Part shown: piece after piece, positions 13,401 through 24,291 of the stretch | How positions within the stretch are numbered: the first letter of the stretch is position 1 | Layout of the letters: every line of letters starts with the position of its first letter | NCBI GenBank assembly: GCA_038496675.1 | Contig: CM076649.1 | Location: 13,733,695-13,797,694 of the forward strand | Length of the DNA: 64,000 bases | Direction: 5' to 3' | DNA from: Rachycentron canadum | Lineage: Eukaryota; Chordata; Actinopteri; Carangiformes; Rachycentridae | Position numbers and translations under genes: made by a program | The notes under the pieces: generated by a model | Database searches by the model: none | Told to the model about the DNA's origin: nothing | Seen by the model: only the letters and a program-made list of their open reading frames with translations

Positions 13401-15992
13401 TTCGTTCCAGTATTTTGGATGCTTTTCCCACTTTGGTGATGTCATTACTCTGGAACAGAAACATGTCAAAATCTTGGAAGGACACACTTCAAAAACATAC
13501 ATTAAAATACTGTTTTATTTTTGGATTCATTTTCATTCCTCATTAAATTATCACAAACTAGCATAAGTGCATGAATATGATGGTAGAGTATCATCATGAA
13601 TCCTGGGTAATCATATTGTTAGCTATGAATAAAATCATGATTTGACAGTCATCAATAATGTCTTTAATGGTGATGTATGCAAGTTAAAAATGGCAGGAAA
13701 GTTGGTGATTAGTCAATTTACCTGAGGCTCCATCACCATAATCTTCTTGATTTTGTCTTCATCTTTCTTTGACTGTACAGCTTTCTGCTTCTCTTTATTT
13801 TTTTCTTGTTTCTGCAGCTCCTCCACGTATGCGTCATAGATCTCCCACTGCAAAGGGAATACTAGTTATTACAGTCTTCCTATGTGCCCAACATCTCTTT
13901 TGAACGAATCAGGGAATTTGGGACCTGATTGGCAGTGGCAGAAAAGTTGCTGCGTGGAGGGGGTTCAGTCTGGCAGCTTTTATCCTACAAGAAAATAGAA
14001 ATGACTCCCATGAAACTCTTGAGGCACTAGCCTGTGAATATTTTATTATGCACACATCATGTCCCTTTTTTTGTTGTTAAATGTTTTAACTGTGATGCAG
14101 ATGACTATACTGCTCCATCCTACCCTCAGTGGATTATTGAGTGTCTGGGAGGCCCTCTCACTGAAGTTGAACTGGTTTGTAAATTTCGGCTCCTTCTTGT
14201 CAGTTTTAGAGGCAGCACTATCTGGTCTGTCCTCTACAGGTGAAGACTGTGGAAAACCAACAAAGGGGAGATTTGTAGCTCAGGTCACACATGATGTCTT
14301 AAACCTTGTGAGGACACATTGATCAATAGGCTTTGGTCATGTATTCTTTAATATTGATTATGAAATACTGCCAATTTTAAACCTATGGTCTTATTTTAAA
14401 TCTGCAAAACATATTTTTACCGAAGTTTCTGGTTCTTCTTCATCAAATTCCACTTCTGTGTCCACTGTTAGAGTCTCTGGAAATGTTAAATCATAATCAT
14501 GACTGTATGTAACAGACACATCAATTTTCACAGTTTAAACACTAGACTTTTCTTAGATTTTCTAGCGCATGCTGAAAGTGACACCTTGTGGCACCAAGAA
14601 TGGACTACACCTAAGAATAAATATTAAGAATACTACCTGCTACAAAGACACACTCTTGAACACTGTCCCTGAATGTCTAACAAAAGTATTAGTGCTCTAA
14701 AGCCAAGTTTTAGTAACTACCTTTAAGGGCACTCTCCTTGGCCATCAGTCTACGACCCTCATCAGAGTCTCGATGCACTAGATTGCCTTCCAAAACAAAA
14801 TGAACAGCCAGTTGATCCACAGGTACAGGCTTGTAGGAACGTTCCTGAGAAACACAAGAAACAAGGATGTGAAGAACAGCAAGATGGAAAACCTGTCAGT
14901 TTTATTTGCTTGTAGTTGGGAGATAATGGTATTTTATGTTAATTGACTACTGGTATCAAACAAAAGCATAGGAACATTGATCAGAAATAGTTTACTGCCA
15001 TCTTTTAAATGTTAGTAGCTGACAGGAAGAAAAGGTCTGCCTTTCTAATTAAACAATCTGTGATATAAGGTGCCATCAGTATCGTTGTGGCATTTGCATC
15101 CACTGTCAGTGATGTAAAGTTATAAACTTGTATGTAGCCTCTTTACCTTGAAGCTGTAGCGGACAATATTTTGGGGTGCATGTGGGTTGTTTGCTGTCAG
15201 GACCCTCGTGATTTCCTCTTTTAGCTCCTGGTGAATTCATTGCAGAGAAAGCAGGGGGTGTAACAGCACATGTCACACGTGTCTGACTAATTTGACAAAG
15301 GTATTGATTGCAAGGACAAAGATCAAAAATAATTAGCAACAATTCTAATTAAAAATTTTGTCAACTAAGGACAGCAACGAAATTCTAAACCATTTCCTCA
15401 AACACAGCCCATGTGGCTGTCTTAAACTTGAACATCGAAGATCCCTGCCCTTCTCTTACAGCCTCAGTGAGCTCCAGTTGATCTGCAGGTTTAATAAGTC
15501 CTTTTCCATGAGCGCACTCATCCAGGCCTTCACTGGTATCCACACCGTCGTCCTCATCCTATAGCATTACATACAGAAGAGATTTATGTCTTGGTTTAAA
15601 TGAAAAAATCACGTTGTCGTCATGTTTTAATGTTTCTTATGGTTGTATCTACTGTATTCAGGTTGATTCAGAACAGCTGTCAATGTATTAAATTGAATTA
15701 AACCTGACCCACCTTTTTCTTACTTGTAGCGTTGGTTGGCTTTGCACCTGGTGCCCTCTGAACATTTGAGGCCTATATGAAGACAAACCACACAAACACA
15801 ACAACAACCACGTGGTTAGTTGTAGCATTGGCATGGTGAAAAACACACAACAAGTGATTAACATAAAATTTAAAGCTTTTACTTTGCTATTCGGTTATGT
15901 GGCATTATTACTTTATTAGCTAAACATTTAGACAACATTTAGACATTTACCTTGCTCACGGATGCTACAACGTTTTTGTTAGGCACGGGCAT
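3308..15992 (-). CDS. dnai1: Axonemal dynein intermediate chain 1 (3' end incomplete)
   Basis: Intermediate chain of the outer dynein arm in motile cilia and sperm flagella. I joined 19 coding exons in frame: 15992-15951, 15772-15713, 15558-15460, 15227-15147, 14844-14721, 14476-14421, 14246-14124, 13984-13925, 13847-13722, 13449-13365, 13246-13129, 13008-12965, 12853-12606, 12330-12241, 12012-11925, 11760-11681, 8575-8427, 6356-6257, 3490-3308. All use GT/AG and phases agree, giving 652 codons; the human protein is about 699 aa, so only a short tail is missing. The N-terminal half is charged and includes NPHAPQNIVRYSFK (about residues 81-94) and CQTEPPPRSNFSATANQ (about 199-215). The C-terminal half (about 315-652) is a WD40 propeller with VFISCSSDWTVKIWDHT and HPIIIVGDDQG. 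The start gives MPVPNKNVV. Divergent from fam219a, with an X-box upstream suggesting RFX/FOXJ1 control. The family call is certain; the exon 12012-11925 donor (GTCAGG) is the weakest junction. Confidence 0.94.
4305..4462 (+). repeat. Interrupted (CA)n microsatellite
   Basis: About 158 bases of CA repeats, interrupted by short CCA, CAAA and CAT variants that recur in a higher-order pattern. It lies in the large dnai1 intron between exons 6257 and 3490. The open frames through it (His/Thr or Val/Cys runs) are artefacts of the repeat. Confidence 0.97.
5417..5460 (+). repeat. (CA)n microsatellite with TA interruptions
   Basis: A 44-base CA tract broken twice by TA, in the same dnai1 intron as the longer tract at 4305. 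Confidence 0.95.
9005..9302 (+). mobile_element. Teleost interspersed repeat, copy 2 (family A)
   Basis: Shares with the block at 1722-2058 the ordered words gccaatccc-agctgac, catgcaaactccacacagaa, ggttt/cgaa, and a terminal 'cagtgctaaccac...gccacc'. It is in the same orientation as copy 1 and antisense to dnai1. It sits in the intron between exons 11681 and 8575. Better preserved than copy 1 in its 3' part; non-coding. Confidence 0.75.
11104..11340 (+). mobile_element. Teleost interspersed repeat (family B)
   Basis: Carries the ordered words cactcaaagcactttacaat, ttcagtatcttgcccaagga, gatt-gaatcactgaccatc and ctgctctacctcctgagccc. I recognise these as a widespread non-coding repeat of teleost genomes; class not assigned. 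It is located in the dnai1 intron between exons 11681 and 8575. Confidence 0.65.
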
Positions 15993-16126
15993 AACGACTA
16001 GAGTTTCAAAACCTGACCGACAGCTTCGATATCTGGACTGAGTATATCTCTTTTTCCCAAAATAAAGTAAAAATAAATAAATCTAAACAAACTCGCTCTG
16101 TAACGGCTCCCTGCTGTTGTATGTAG

Positions 16127-16140
16127 GTTGCCAAGACAAC
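16127..16140. promoter_or_regulatory. RFX X-box-like motif
   Basis: GTTGCCAAGACAAC differs at two positions from the canonical RFX palindrome GTTGCCATGGCAAC; the half-sites GTTGCC and CAAC are intact. It lies 135 bases upstream of the dnai1 start codon, a usual distance for X-boxes of ciliary genes. Function is inferred. Confidence 0.7.
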
Positions 16141-16551
16141 CTCCTGACATAGCGGGTAACCTTGTGGTCAAAGATCCTATAAAGTCAAGATAGTTCACTC
16201 GCCCGATTATCTCCGCTAATTGTCCGTTTCCCACTCATTGTGAATTATCTTAGCGGTGGCATCAGTTTAGGGATTTATTTTAGTGAGAGGTCTAGGCCAT
16301 TTTCTAGCTTTAACATTTGACACAAAGTCTAATTTCTTAGAGGGTTGCTCCACCGAAGTTTTCGAGTGGGGAAAACATTATGCCAATTTGCAAATAATTA
16401 TGTTTTGTTTTGTTTTTGGTTTATATGGAGGGAAAAGTTCACGAATACACAAGCAAATTTCTTAAGGTTAAAGGGGGGAAATAATTTCAAAAGGTAAGTT
16501 AAAAACATTATTTTGCTTCACTACGCAGTGGAGCACGGTCTCCTCTGTTTG

Positions 16552-16593
16552 GATTGGACAAGCGTGTCATGAATAGTCTCTAGACCCGGAAGT
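16552..16593 (+). promoter_or_regulatory. CCAAT box (inverted) and ETS site
   Basis: GATTGG at 16552-16557 is an inverted CCAAT box (NF-Y type). CCGGAAGT at 16586-16593 is a consensus ETS/GABP site. Both lie about 175-215 bases upstream of the fam219a start and are typical of TATA-less housekeeping promoters. Confidence 0.5.
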
Positions 16594-16768
16594 AGGGCGG
16601 TACTGCTGTTTTGCTGTCGAGTCACCTCTGTCAGGATGGAGGAAAACGAGCTGCTATCATGCTGAAAAACGAGGGATCCCGACAAGCGAGCACCATAAAC
16701 CGGGACAGTTAGACACAAAGCACCGTTTATCCTACACTGCCGCGTTGTTTCTGCAACCATTCGCCAAG

Positions 16769-19700
16769 ATGATGGAAGAAATCGACAGGTTCCAAGTGCC
16801 TCCAGTCAACGGGGAGACACAGCCTTTGGTAAGACGCGAAAGACGAAACACATTTTTTTTTTTTTTTTTTTTTAATCAGTCACTTTCTATCCAATGCAAA
16901 CGGCATTTTTTAATCTTGTCTGTGTGGTTTATCGTCGTAGCAGCCGTGGCACATAATCTGCGTGTGAGAGCTGGCGAGTAGGACAAACTGGATCTCAGGG
17001 ATGGGTGTACATTGATTATCTATAGATGAAAGGTTTGCGATTACAGCTCTATACACCCATATCATCAAACCATAGATAATACTTATGTATGATCATAGAA
17101 ACAACAACAATAACGATAAGTCGTTACTTTATTCTATCATACACACTTAACCAAAATCGTGTTTTTTTTTTTTTTTTTTAAATCCACGTCACTATGCGCT
17201 TATTGTTTACATCAATGTCTGACAGAGGCCATTGTTTTTACATTTCGTCATCTGGTGACGTGTGATTTGGGTCGGTACTCAGGATGAGCTGTTAGCCTAA
17301 ATGATCGCGTGAATAGGAGCTGTGTGTCCAGACGACACTGCAGAGTGCAGCTCTGATGATGATGATGATGACGGTTGGGTAGGCCCTTAGTAGGAGAGGT
17401 GTCCCATCCACCCATGATTTATCCCAGGACAGGTTTCTTACCTGCCAGTGAAATTAGGGTAACTGTAGATACACATATCCACAGCACAATGGTATTTTTC
17501 TCTGTGTTTGAATGCCATTATAATATAGGCCCAATGTTGAATGAACTGATCCACTCGTTTTATTCCCTTCATTTAAAGTTGAGTTTTTGTTTCAGAAATT
17601 TTACCACAGTGTGATATGCCAGCCGTATTCCCAACACAAAGCAGCCTCAAACAGCTGTCCCCCTTTTTAAGGGTTTGCCTTAGGGGTTTGGGCAAAAGCT
17701 GAGCTCCAAGTTCTAATGTGTAGCCCTACAACCCCCTGAGGCCAAACTCCAGCAGAATCACAGAAAAACATACTTTCCCTGCTACATAAAGTCTCATTTT
17801 CTTATGCAGGAACAATTGCTCTCTCACTATGAACATTTGATCAGCCTGCTCTAATGTTTCGTTCAGTCAGATGTTTGAGGAATTGAATCCATTAGCAGAG
17901 ATACTTGGATTGTGGTCAACTTGTGACCAAAAATTCTTTCAACCATATAGTTTATTCTATTGCACCTCATAAGAATAAAAATATGTCAGAGTCAAGCAAT
18001 GTCGTGGGCCTCTTCTGTGTTACCTCTTACTTGTTGCAGCTCCAACCCCTGAAACGGTCCCACACTTTTACATTTACACCATATCTAATTGTGTCAGGAT
18101 CACAGTTGCTGTGGCACACATGGCCGTGCATTTTAATGCTAATAACTTCATTGTGATTCCTAAATCGCATGAATGCACTTGGCACCTGGCTCTTTGTTGA
18201 GAATGAATTTCACACAAATAAAAAAGCTCTATGTTGAATTTGTGTGATTTGAATGATTTTCAATTATCAGTGAAAGGCGTTCAAGCATAATAGATTGTCA
18301 AATGTAAACTTTCAAATTATGTATGTCATTGAGAATGATTGGTGGAGGCTAAGTCTAAATATGGCAGTTTTCCTTGCAGCACATTGAGATTCTAATATAG
18401 TCCAGTTGCCATTATAATTCGTAAGGATTGCATGCAACTGTTTTAATGGTCACCTGATGTATCTTCAGTGCTATTGGCCAGTAGGACGCCATTATGTATA
18501 ATCCTATACCAATAGTGTGGTGTCTGTGCAGTGTCAGCAGCCTTATAGCTCTTCATCATGAGAGGCAGTAAAGGAGTCCCAAACAAGAGTACAAGCTGAT
18601 GAAAATGATGCACATGTGTACACACATTGTGTGTGTGTGTCAGTGTGTCTGTGTGTCCGTGAGTGAGTTTTATGTGTGTGTGAATGCATGTTGAAGGTCA
18701 GGGTGACAGGCCATGTTTTACTTTTAATACGTAAAAATCTATGCATCACCCCAAATGTCAGGTCTTAATCATTTATGAATGACTATCACCAGTCATCTCA
18801 TGGCCTTTCAGGGCACCTAGCTGACTTTATATGATGGCATTGCCTTGTCGCTATTATTTTACACAAAATAATGATAGTGATATATATAATATAGCCACTA
18901 AGCACATCATTTTAACAATCTTAGTATTTTTTTTTCATTAGACTGATATAATGTAAGCTGTTATACTTCAAGATGACTTTTAACTTGTTTATTCCAGGTT
19001 ACCCGCTTCCTGCTATGAGTAATTGCTGCTTATGTAAGTGCTGTTTTATGTTCAAGAAGTGGCAGGCAATTCTGTCACATGCAGCTTAATACTGAATCTC
19101 TTTCATTATTCATTACTAGCTCTGCTGAAAGTTTTTTTAATGGATTCATTTGACAGACAATATGACCCTACCTCATTATAGTATATTTCTGTGGTAGAAG
19201 GGAAGTGTGAAAAACACGAGTTTAAAAAAAACCAAACCAAAACAAAAAAAAAACCCGTGGGTAAGCCTAATGATCCGACAGAAGGGCCTGTCGCAGAACA
19301 GCAAGAATATTCACTGTTGCAGCTCTCATTAATTATTCCAGCTAAGTGAACAATGCTTCATCACCAGATGAGGATGAGACTGTTGTGTCACATGAAGATA
19401 TATTTGGCTACACTTGGCTGCATTAAAAACATACAGCCTGTCATTTATCAGTTGTTCTTGCTGAAATGCAGGAAAATCATAGGAGGTAGAGATAGACAGC
19501 AATGCTTGGCTGCTGAGAAACATTTAAATGATAACAGACTTTTTCTCTGATGATAATCATGTAACTTTGTGCTTTCAATTTTGCCTGTGCATTAACCAGA
19601 CATTGGGTGAATCTGGGCATTTCTGCTATGCTGTGTCACCAGATTGTGTTGTTAGCAGCTTGTTTTTAAACATATTACATGAAAATTGATATGCAAAATA

Positions 19701-22700
19701 AGCTTCTTGCTGTCTGTGCTAAATGCTCATGCATTTTTCATCATACCTTGTCATACCGGATAAGCTCTAATGGTCTCTTGGAATTGGCCTGAATTCTGTA
19801 GTATTTCACAATAATAACACAGAAAGGTTTTGATGAAATTGATTCAGGCATATCTGTGTCTAGACTATTTATTCTGTAATCCCTTCTCACAATATTCAAA
19901 CGCACAGATCATTTTTATGCATTTTTCAAAGTTTTTTCATGAAATTGAAGCACACATTTGCCTGGTATGTAAAGACATCAAACACTTTGATTATATATTG
20001 TATTTTACACTCTTGTGTATTAATACAAGTAACATACTGTATCCCAGTACAGAAGTGGTCTGAGCCTTAATGAACTTTCAAATTTAACTGTACTAAAGTT
20101 TCAGCTGTAGTCATTTAACTGCTTGAAGGATCCTGTAAATATAGCAGCTACTTCCATGGAGAGAATACAGAGTTATTGAAAGCCAAATGCCTAGTAGCCT
20201 CACCCATTTGGCCTGTGGAGTCCCTCTGAATGCAACAAGGGGAGGCCTGTAGGATCAACATAATGTGGAGCTCTGTCAGCAGAACAGGCCCAGCACGGCC
20301 CAGCTCCCCTCTCTCAATCTGGGAAAAACCATGGCTCCAACAGCAAACCCCTCTGTTCTCCCATGCCTCCTCCCTATGCCATCACTGTTCACACATAAAA
20401 GAGACGGAGCCTGTGACATAGGCAGAACACTCAAGCCTATTGATGCTGCAAACCAGGGAGCTATAGTAATAACCCATAGGCTTGGAAAAACTCGCCATGG
20501 TGTTGGTTCAGAAAAGAACTGATTTTTCTCGGTGACGTGGGCCTGTTTAGCCTAGTGAGAAATTGAGGGGCTGTGTACAGAGTTGATTGTGTCCTCAGGA
20601 CTGCATTCAATTTCACATGCCCAAAGGAGCTATAGCACCCGTTAATTGGAAGCGTGTTACTGGAAAACGGCTTGGGTTCAAGTTTAATCCCAGTCAGATA
20701 CTGAATTAGCAAACTCTGCAACTGTGACACCGCTGGGATTGTGAAAGTCTCTGAAGAGACGGGCCCTTGACGAGACCTGAGATTTTTGTGAAACAAAGAT
20801 ATGACATTAGCTGTGTTAATGTTGTTACTTGGTTAAATCTCAGCTAACATGCTCTGCACCGCATGCATTTCTCCCTAGGACCCGGCAGCATCCTCCACCT
20901 CAGAGGTAGACACTGACACCAAAGGAGAGACTGTGGCCATGAACTACAAACCCTCACCACTACAAGTCCAAATAGGTATCACAGCCAACACACTCTGTAA
21001 CTAAGGTGTATCAGTGAGCAGTTGAAAAGACTTGAAATATTGTTTTACTGCATCAACACACGGTCAAAATAAGCACAAACCCTCAGTTCATATCCAGGGC
21101 TGTATAATATTCACTAGGATTATTTTATGTCACTGAAATTATAGTCCCTAGCACTGCAATTTATTTATACTGTCAGAGGTGTCAGAACATTTTTAGCTGC
21201 CTCTGTTACCGTACCACCACAACATTGAAAGCCTTTGTCACATTCGTCTTTATTTAGTCCTTAGGGTTGTGTTCTAAAAAGCATGCTGAAAAATGCTGCC
21301 TACTGAAATTCACCAGTCAATATCTCAAAAGCTAAAAATGTTTCCAGCCTCTTAAACATTTCTTTTCAAACTCAATATCTTAAGAAGAACTTAAATTTAA
21401 ATTGTAATATTTAAAGATTTTGGATTAGTGAGTGAACCCATACACTATACACTAATATTCAAGAAACCAAATCATATAAATCTATTATTCATGGTCACTA
21501 AGATGAGTTTTGTTGACATATTTATTGATGACCTCACATCCTGTGGTTGCCCAGAGAAACAGAGGGACCTTGCGAGGAAGGGATCAGTGAAGAATGGCAC
21601 TGTGGGAAGTCCTGTCAATCAACAACCCAAGAAAAACGCCAGGACAAGGTAACAGCTTCCACTGCCTGTTTGTTTCTTTGTTATGTTGATTAACTCAACC
21701 ATAATTGCAATCATTATCATCTCAATCAATATGTTTTTACATCTGCAGTTCACCATTCACAGCAAAATAACGCAACTAACTGAAATGCAAAACACGTGGA
21801 CTGCGCTAAAGGCTTTATGTGCTGCCAGTCGTCTACGAACGCCATCAGACTTCCTAATGTTACACTCAAACACTAACAGTGCAAACAACAAGGCTTTTTA
21901 GAGACGGGGAATTTGATGTTTTTGTGTGTGTGTGTGAGCAGTGATAAAAGAGTCAAAGCACCGAGCATAAACCCAGTACACCCCACAGCATCGACAACTG
22001 GCTCATCTGTCTAATCCCACTCCCTGGTGGATTAGTGGAAATATAAGAATGGCTACAGACTGGTTTGAACCCCGAGTCTCTGAGGCACAAAAATAATCTA
22101 GGCATGCATGCAGTCTGAAAGCTACAGTTTGTGTGTCATTGTGGCCTGAGCTAAATAGAAAAGTTTTGGATAAATCGACTGCTCTGTTGCACTTTTTACA
22201 TGTTTTGAAATGTTTGAAGTATTTTTTGGGGTGTTTTGTTAAAATGTGATGGACGTTAGCTGAGTGTTGCACATTTGTTCAAGTTTTGTCTTGTTCTGTG
22301 TTGTTGCCCATGCTCTTCTTCAGGTTGGTGGTGCCAAACAAAGGTTACTCCTCCTTAGACCAGAGCCCAGATGAGAAACCTCTGGTGGCACTGGACACTG
22401 ACAGGTAAATACTTTTTTCAGATGGATTTCTTTAACAGTAAAAAGAACAAACATTTCAGGCTGACCTAAAAAGGAGAGAAGGTGAGAAATTTGCTAACTT
22501 ATTTTGTAGGTCTTACTCTGTCATGATGGCACATTAATCCATAGAGCAACTTGAGAGAGTTCTTAACAGAAGGGATCCTAAAAAAGGGCAAAGCCTCTCC
22601 CAGGGGCTCAGGATTAGAGGATAGCGGGGTGAGGATTTGGACAGGGAAAAGCGGCTCAGAGGGAGCACTCGCTTCCACCCCTTACCAGCAGGTCTGTATT

Positions 22701-24291
22701 TGACACAGATGAGTCCCACTCTTTGTACCCTCCATCTGCAGCTATATGAGTGGAAATTGTCTCATGTGAAATGAGCGCTGTGGAAGCAAACCAAGCTTAC
22801 ATCATGTATTGCATCATATGCACCCACTGACAAGCTTTCTGGCTCACAAAAACGTAGCACACCCGTGCACACCCTTTGCACAATGTCCCTCTGTTCTGTT
22901 TGTTTACAGTGTGTGAAAGGCAGATTTCTCAAAGGAGAAAAGGCTGTTAGCTGCATTAACATGATGTTACTGCTCCTCAGATACAATTTTGTATAAAAAA
23001 GGCAGCTGATCTGTAAAGTGACCTGAAGTTGTGTGGGCTGCAGTAAGCCTGCTCATTCTGTCTCATTATGAGAGCCAGTCATTTCCAGAGAAATCAAAAC
23101 TGTAGCATATTGTCTCTATGGGTTTTACTGTGAAATCAATACTTAAGAGATGTCAACACTTCTAAGCAGCCGATTAAAACATACAACAAACATACAGCTT
23201 ATGTTTACTGTTAGTCTCTTTCTGAACCTATGAAAGCGGTTGTATAATGTCTTCTGTGGCTGTGGAGGAGAGAGAAAATAACCCTGATTATCATCGGAGT
23301 TATCTAGGGCTTACACATGATAGAGACTACACATTTAGGATGTCTGCATTAGAAATAGGGGTTATAGAGTTTGAAAGGCGTTTATTAGGGACAGAGTGTA
23401 AAAAAAAAAAAAAGAACATCATGGAAAATGTAGGATGAAGTATGTTTTTCTTGAAATTGAAATCTGATGCTTTATTTTTAACTAATTCTAAAAATCTGAC
23501 TCTCGCAAGTCGTCATGAAAATGCAAATCAAAATTGCTGCACTACCGCATTTAAAGATTCAGATATCGGTTTACATTATATTGTAGTTGTTTACACCCTC
23601 ATCTTTTCTGTCTGCTTTTCAGTGATGATGACTTTGACATGTCCAGATACTCCTCATCAGGATACTCCTCAGCCGAGGTGAGATGTCTGAGGGACCAGGT
23701 ATCTATACACAAGTTATATTGTAGTTTAAACAGTGTCACCCCACCAGTGTCACCACCAGTGTCATCCAGTCCCATACTCACACAAGGTATATGTGCACCC
23801 ATTGGAAAAAAAATTCACTCAACAGTCGTCCGTGATGAGACAGTGTATATAACCATTTCTCATCAACGGGTTGATTCCTTTCCTGTCCTGTCTTTTTTGC
23901 CTCTTGCCTTCACCCATTACCACTTAAGACCTGTTAATTTTCTATGTTTCTGGTTCCTGTGTCTGTAAAAATGTAATTCATTTGGATCAATATTACTTTT
24001 AACATCTATAGCTTTTATTTTTTTGAATCAGCAAAATGACAAATTTAATTAAAATGGTCATTCATAGCTTCAAAATCTGAAATAAAAATGTCCAGAAGCT
24101 CTGCTGATATCTTCTTTCTTTGGCTTCTACAGCAGATCAACCAGGACCTGAACATCCAGCTCCTAAAGGATGGGTACCGGCTCGATGAGATCCCAGATGA
24201 CGAAGATCTGGATTTGATACCCCCTAAAGCCGTTAACCCCACCTGCATGTGCTGCCAGGCTGCTCCCTCCACAGCCTGTCAAATCCAGTAG
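16769..24291 (+). CDS. fam219a: FAM219A family protein
   Basis: Small, conserved vertebrate protein without an assigned biochemical function. Six coding exons join in frame: 16769-16828, 20879-20975, 21555-21648, 22324-22404, 23623-23677, 24133-24291, giving 181 aa (human is about 185 aa). The start reads MMEEIDRFQVPPVNGETQPL. Family hallmarks follow in order: KGSVKNGTVGSPVNQQPKKN, LVVPNKGYSSLDQSPDEKP, the acidic DTDSDDDFDMSRYSSSGYSS, and the C-terminal INQDLNIQLLKDGYRLDEIP with NPTCMCCQA. No membrane segment or signal peptide is seen; the middle is serine-rich and probably disordered. Intron 1 is about 4 kb. The last exon opens after cagcag, a tandem acceptor that could add or drop one Gln. 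Head to head with dnai1. Identification is secure; function unknown. Confidence 0.96.
16829..20878 (+). other. fam219a intron 1
   Basis: Donor TTG|GTAAGA and acceptor ctccctag|GACCCG. It contains poly-T runs just after the donor (about 16854-16873) and at 17163-17179, and a GT-rich patch near 18627-18680. No nested gene or clear mobile element was seen. Confidence 0.85.

Larger units (their letters stand above)
15993..16768. promoter_or_regulatory. Divergent promoter between dnai1 and fam219a
   Basis: 776 bases separate the two start codons, which face away from each other. The segment therefore must hold both 5' UTRs and both promoters unless distant non-coding exons exist. It contains an X-box-like palindrome near dnai1 and a CCAAT box plus an ETS site near fam219a. 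No TATA box is obvious at either end. From memory the human DNAI1 and FAM219A transcripts also start head to head within a few hundred bases. Transcription start sites cannot be fixed from sequence alone. Confidence 0.8.

Noticed and set aside
20670..20690. tRNA-like B-box text (ggttcaagtttaatccc)
   Set aside because: No A box or cloverleaf could be drawn upstream; not a tRNA and not clearly a SINE.
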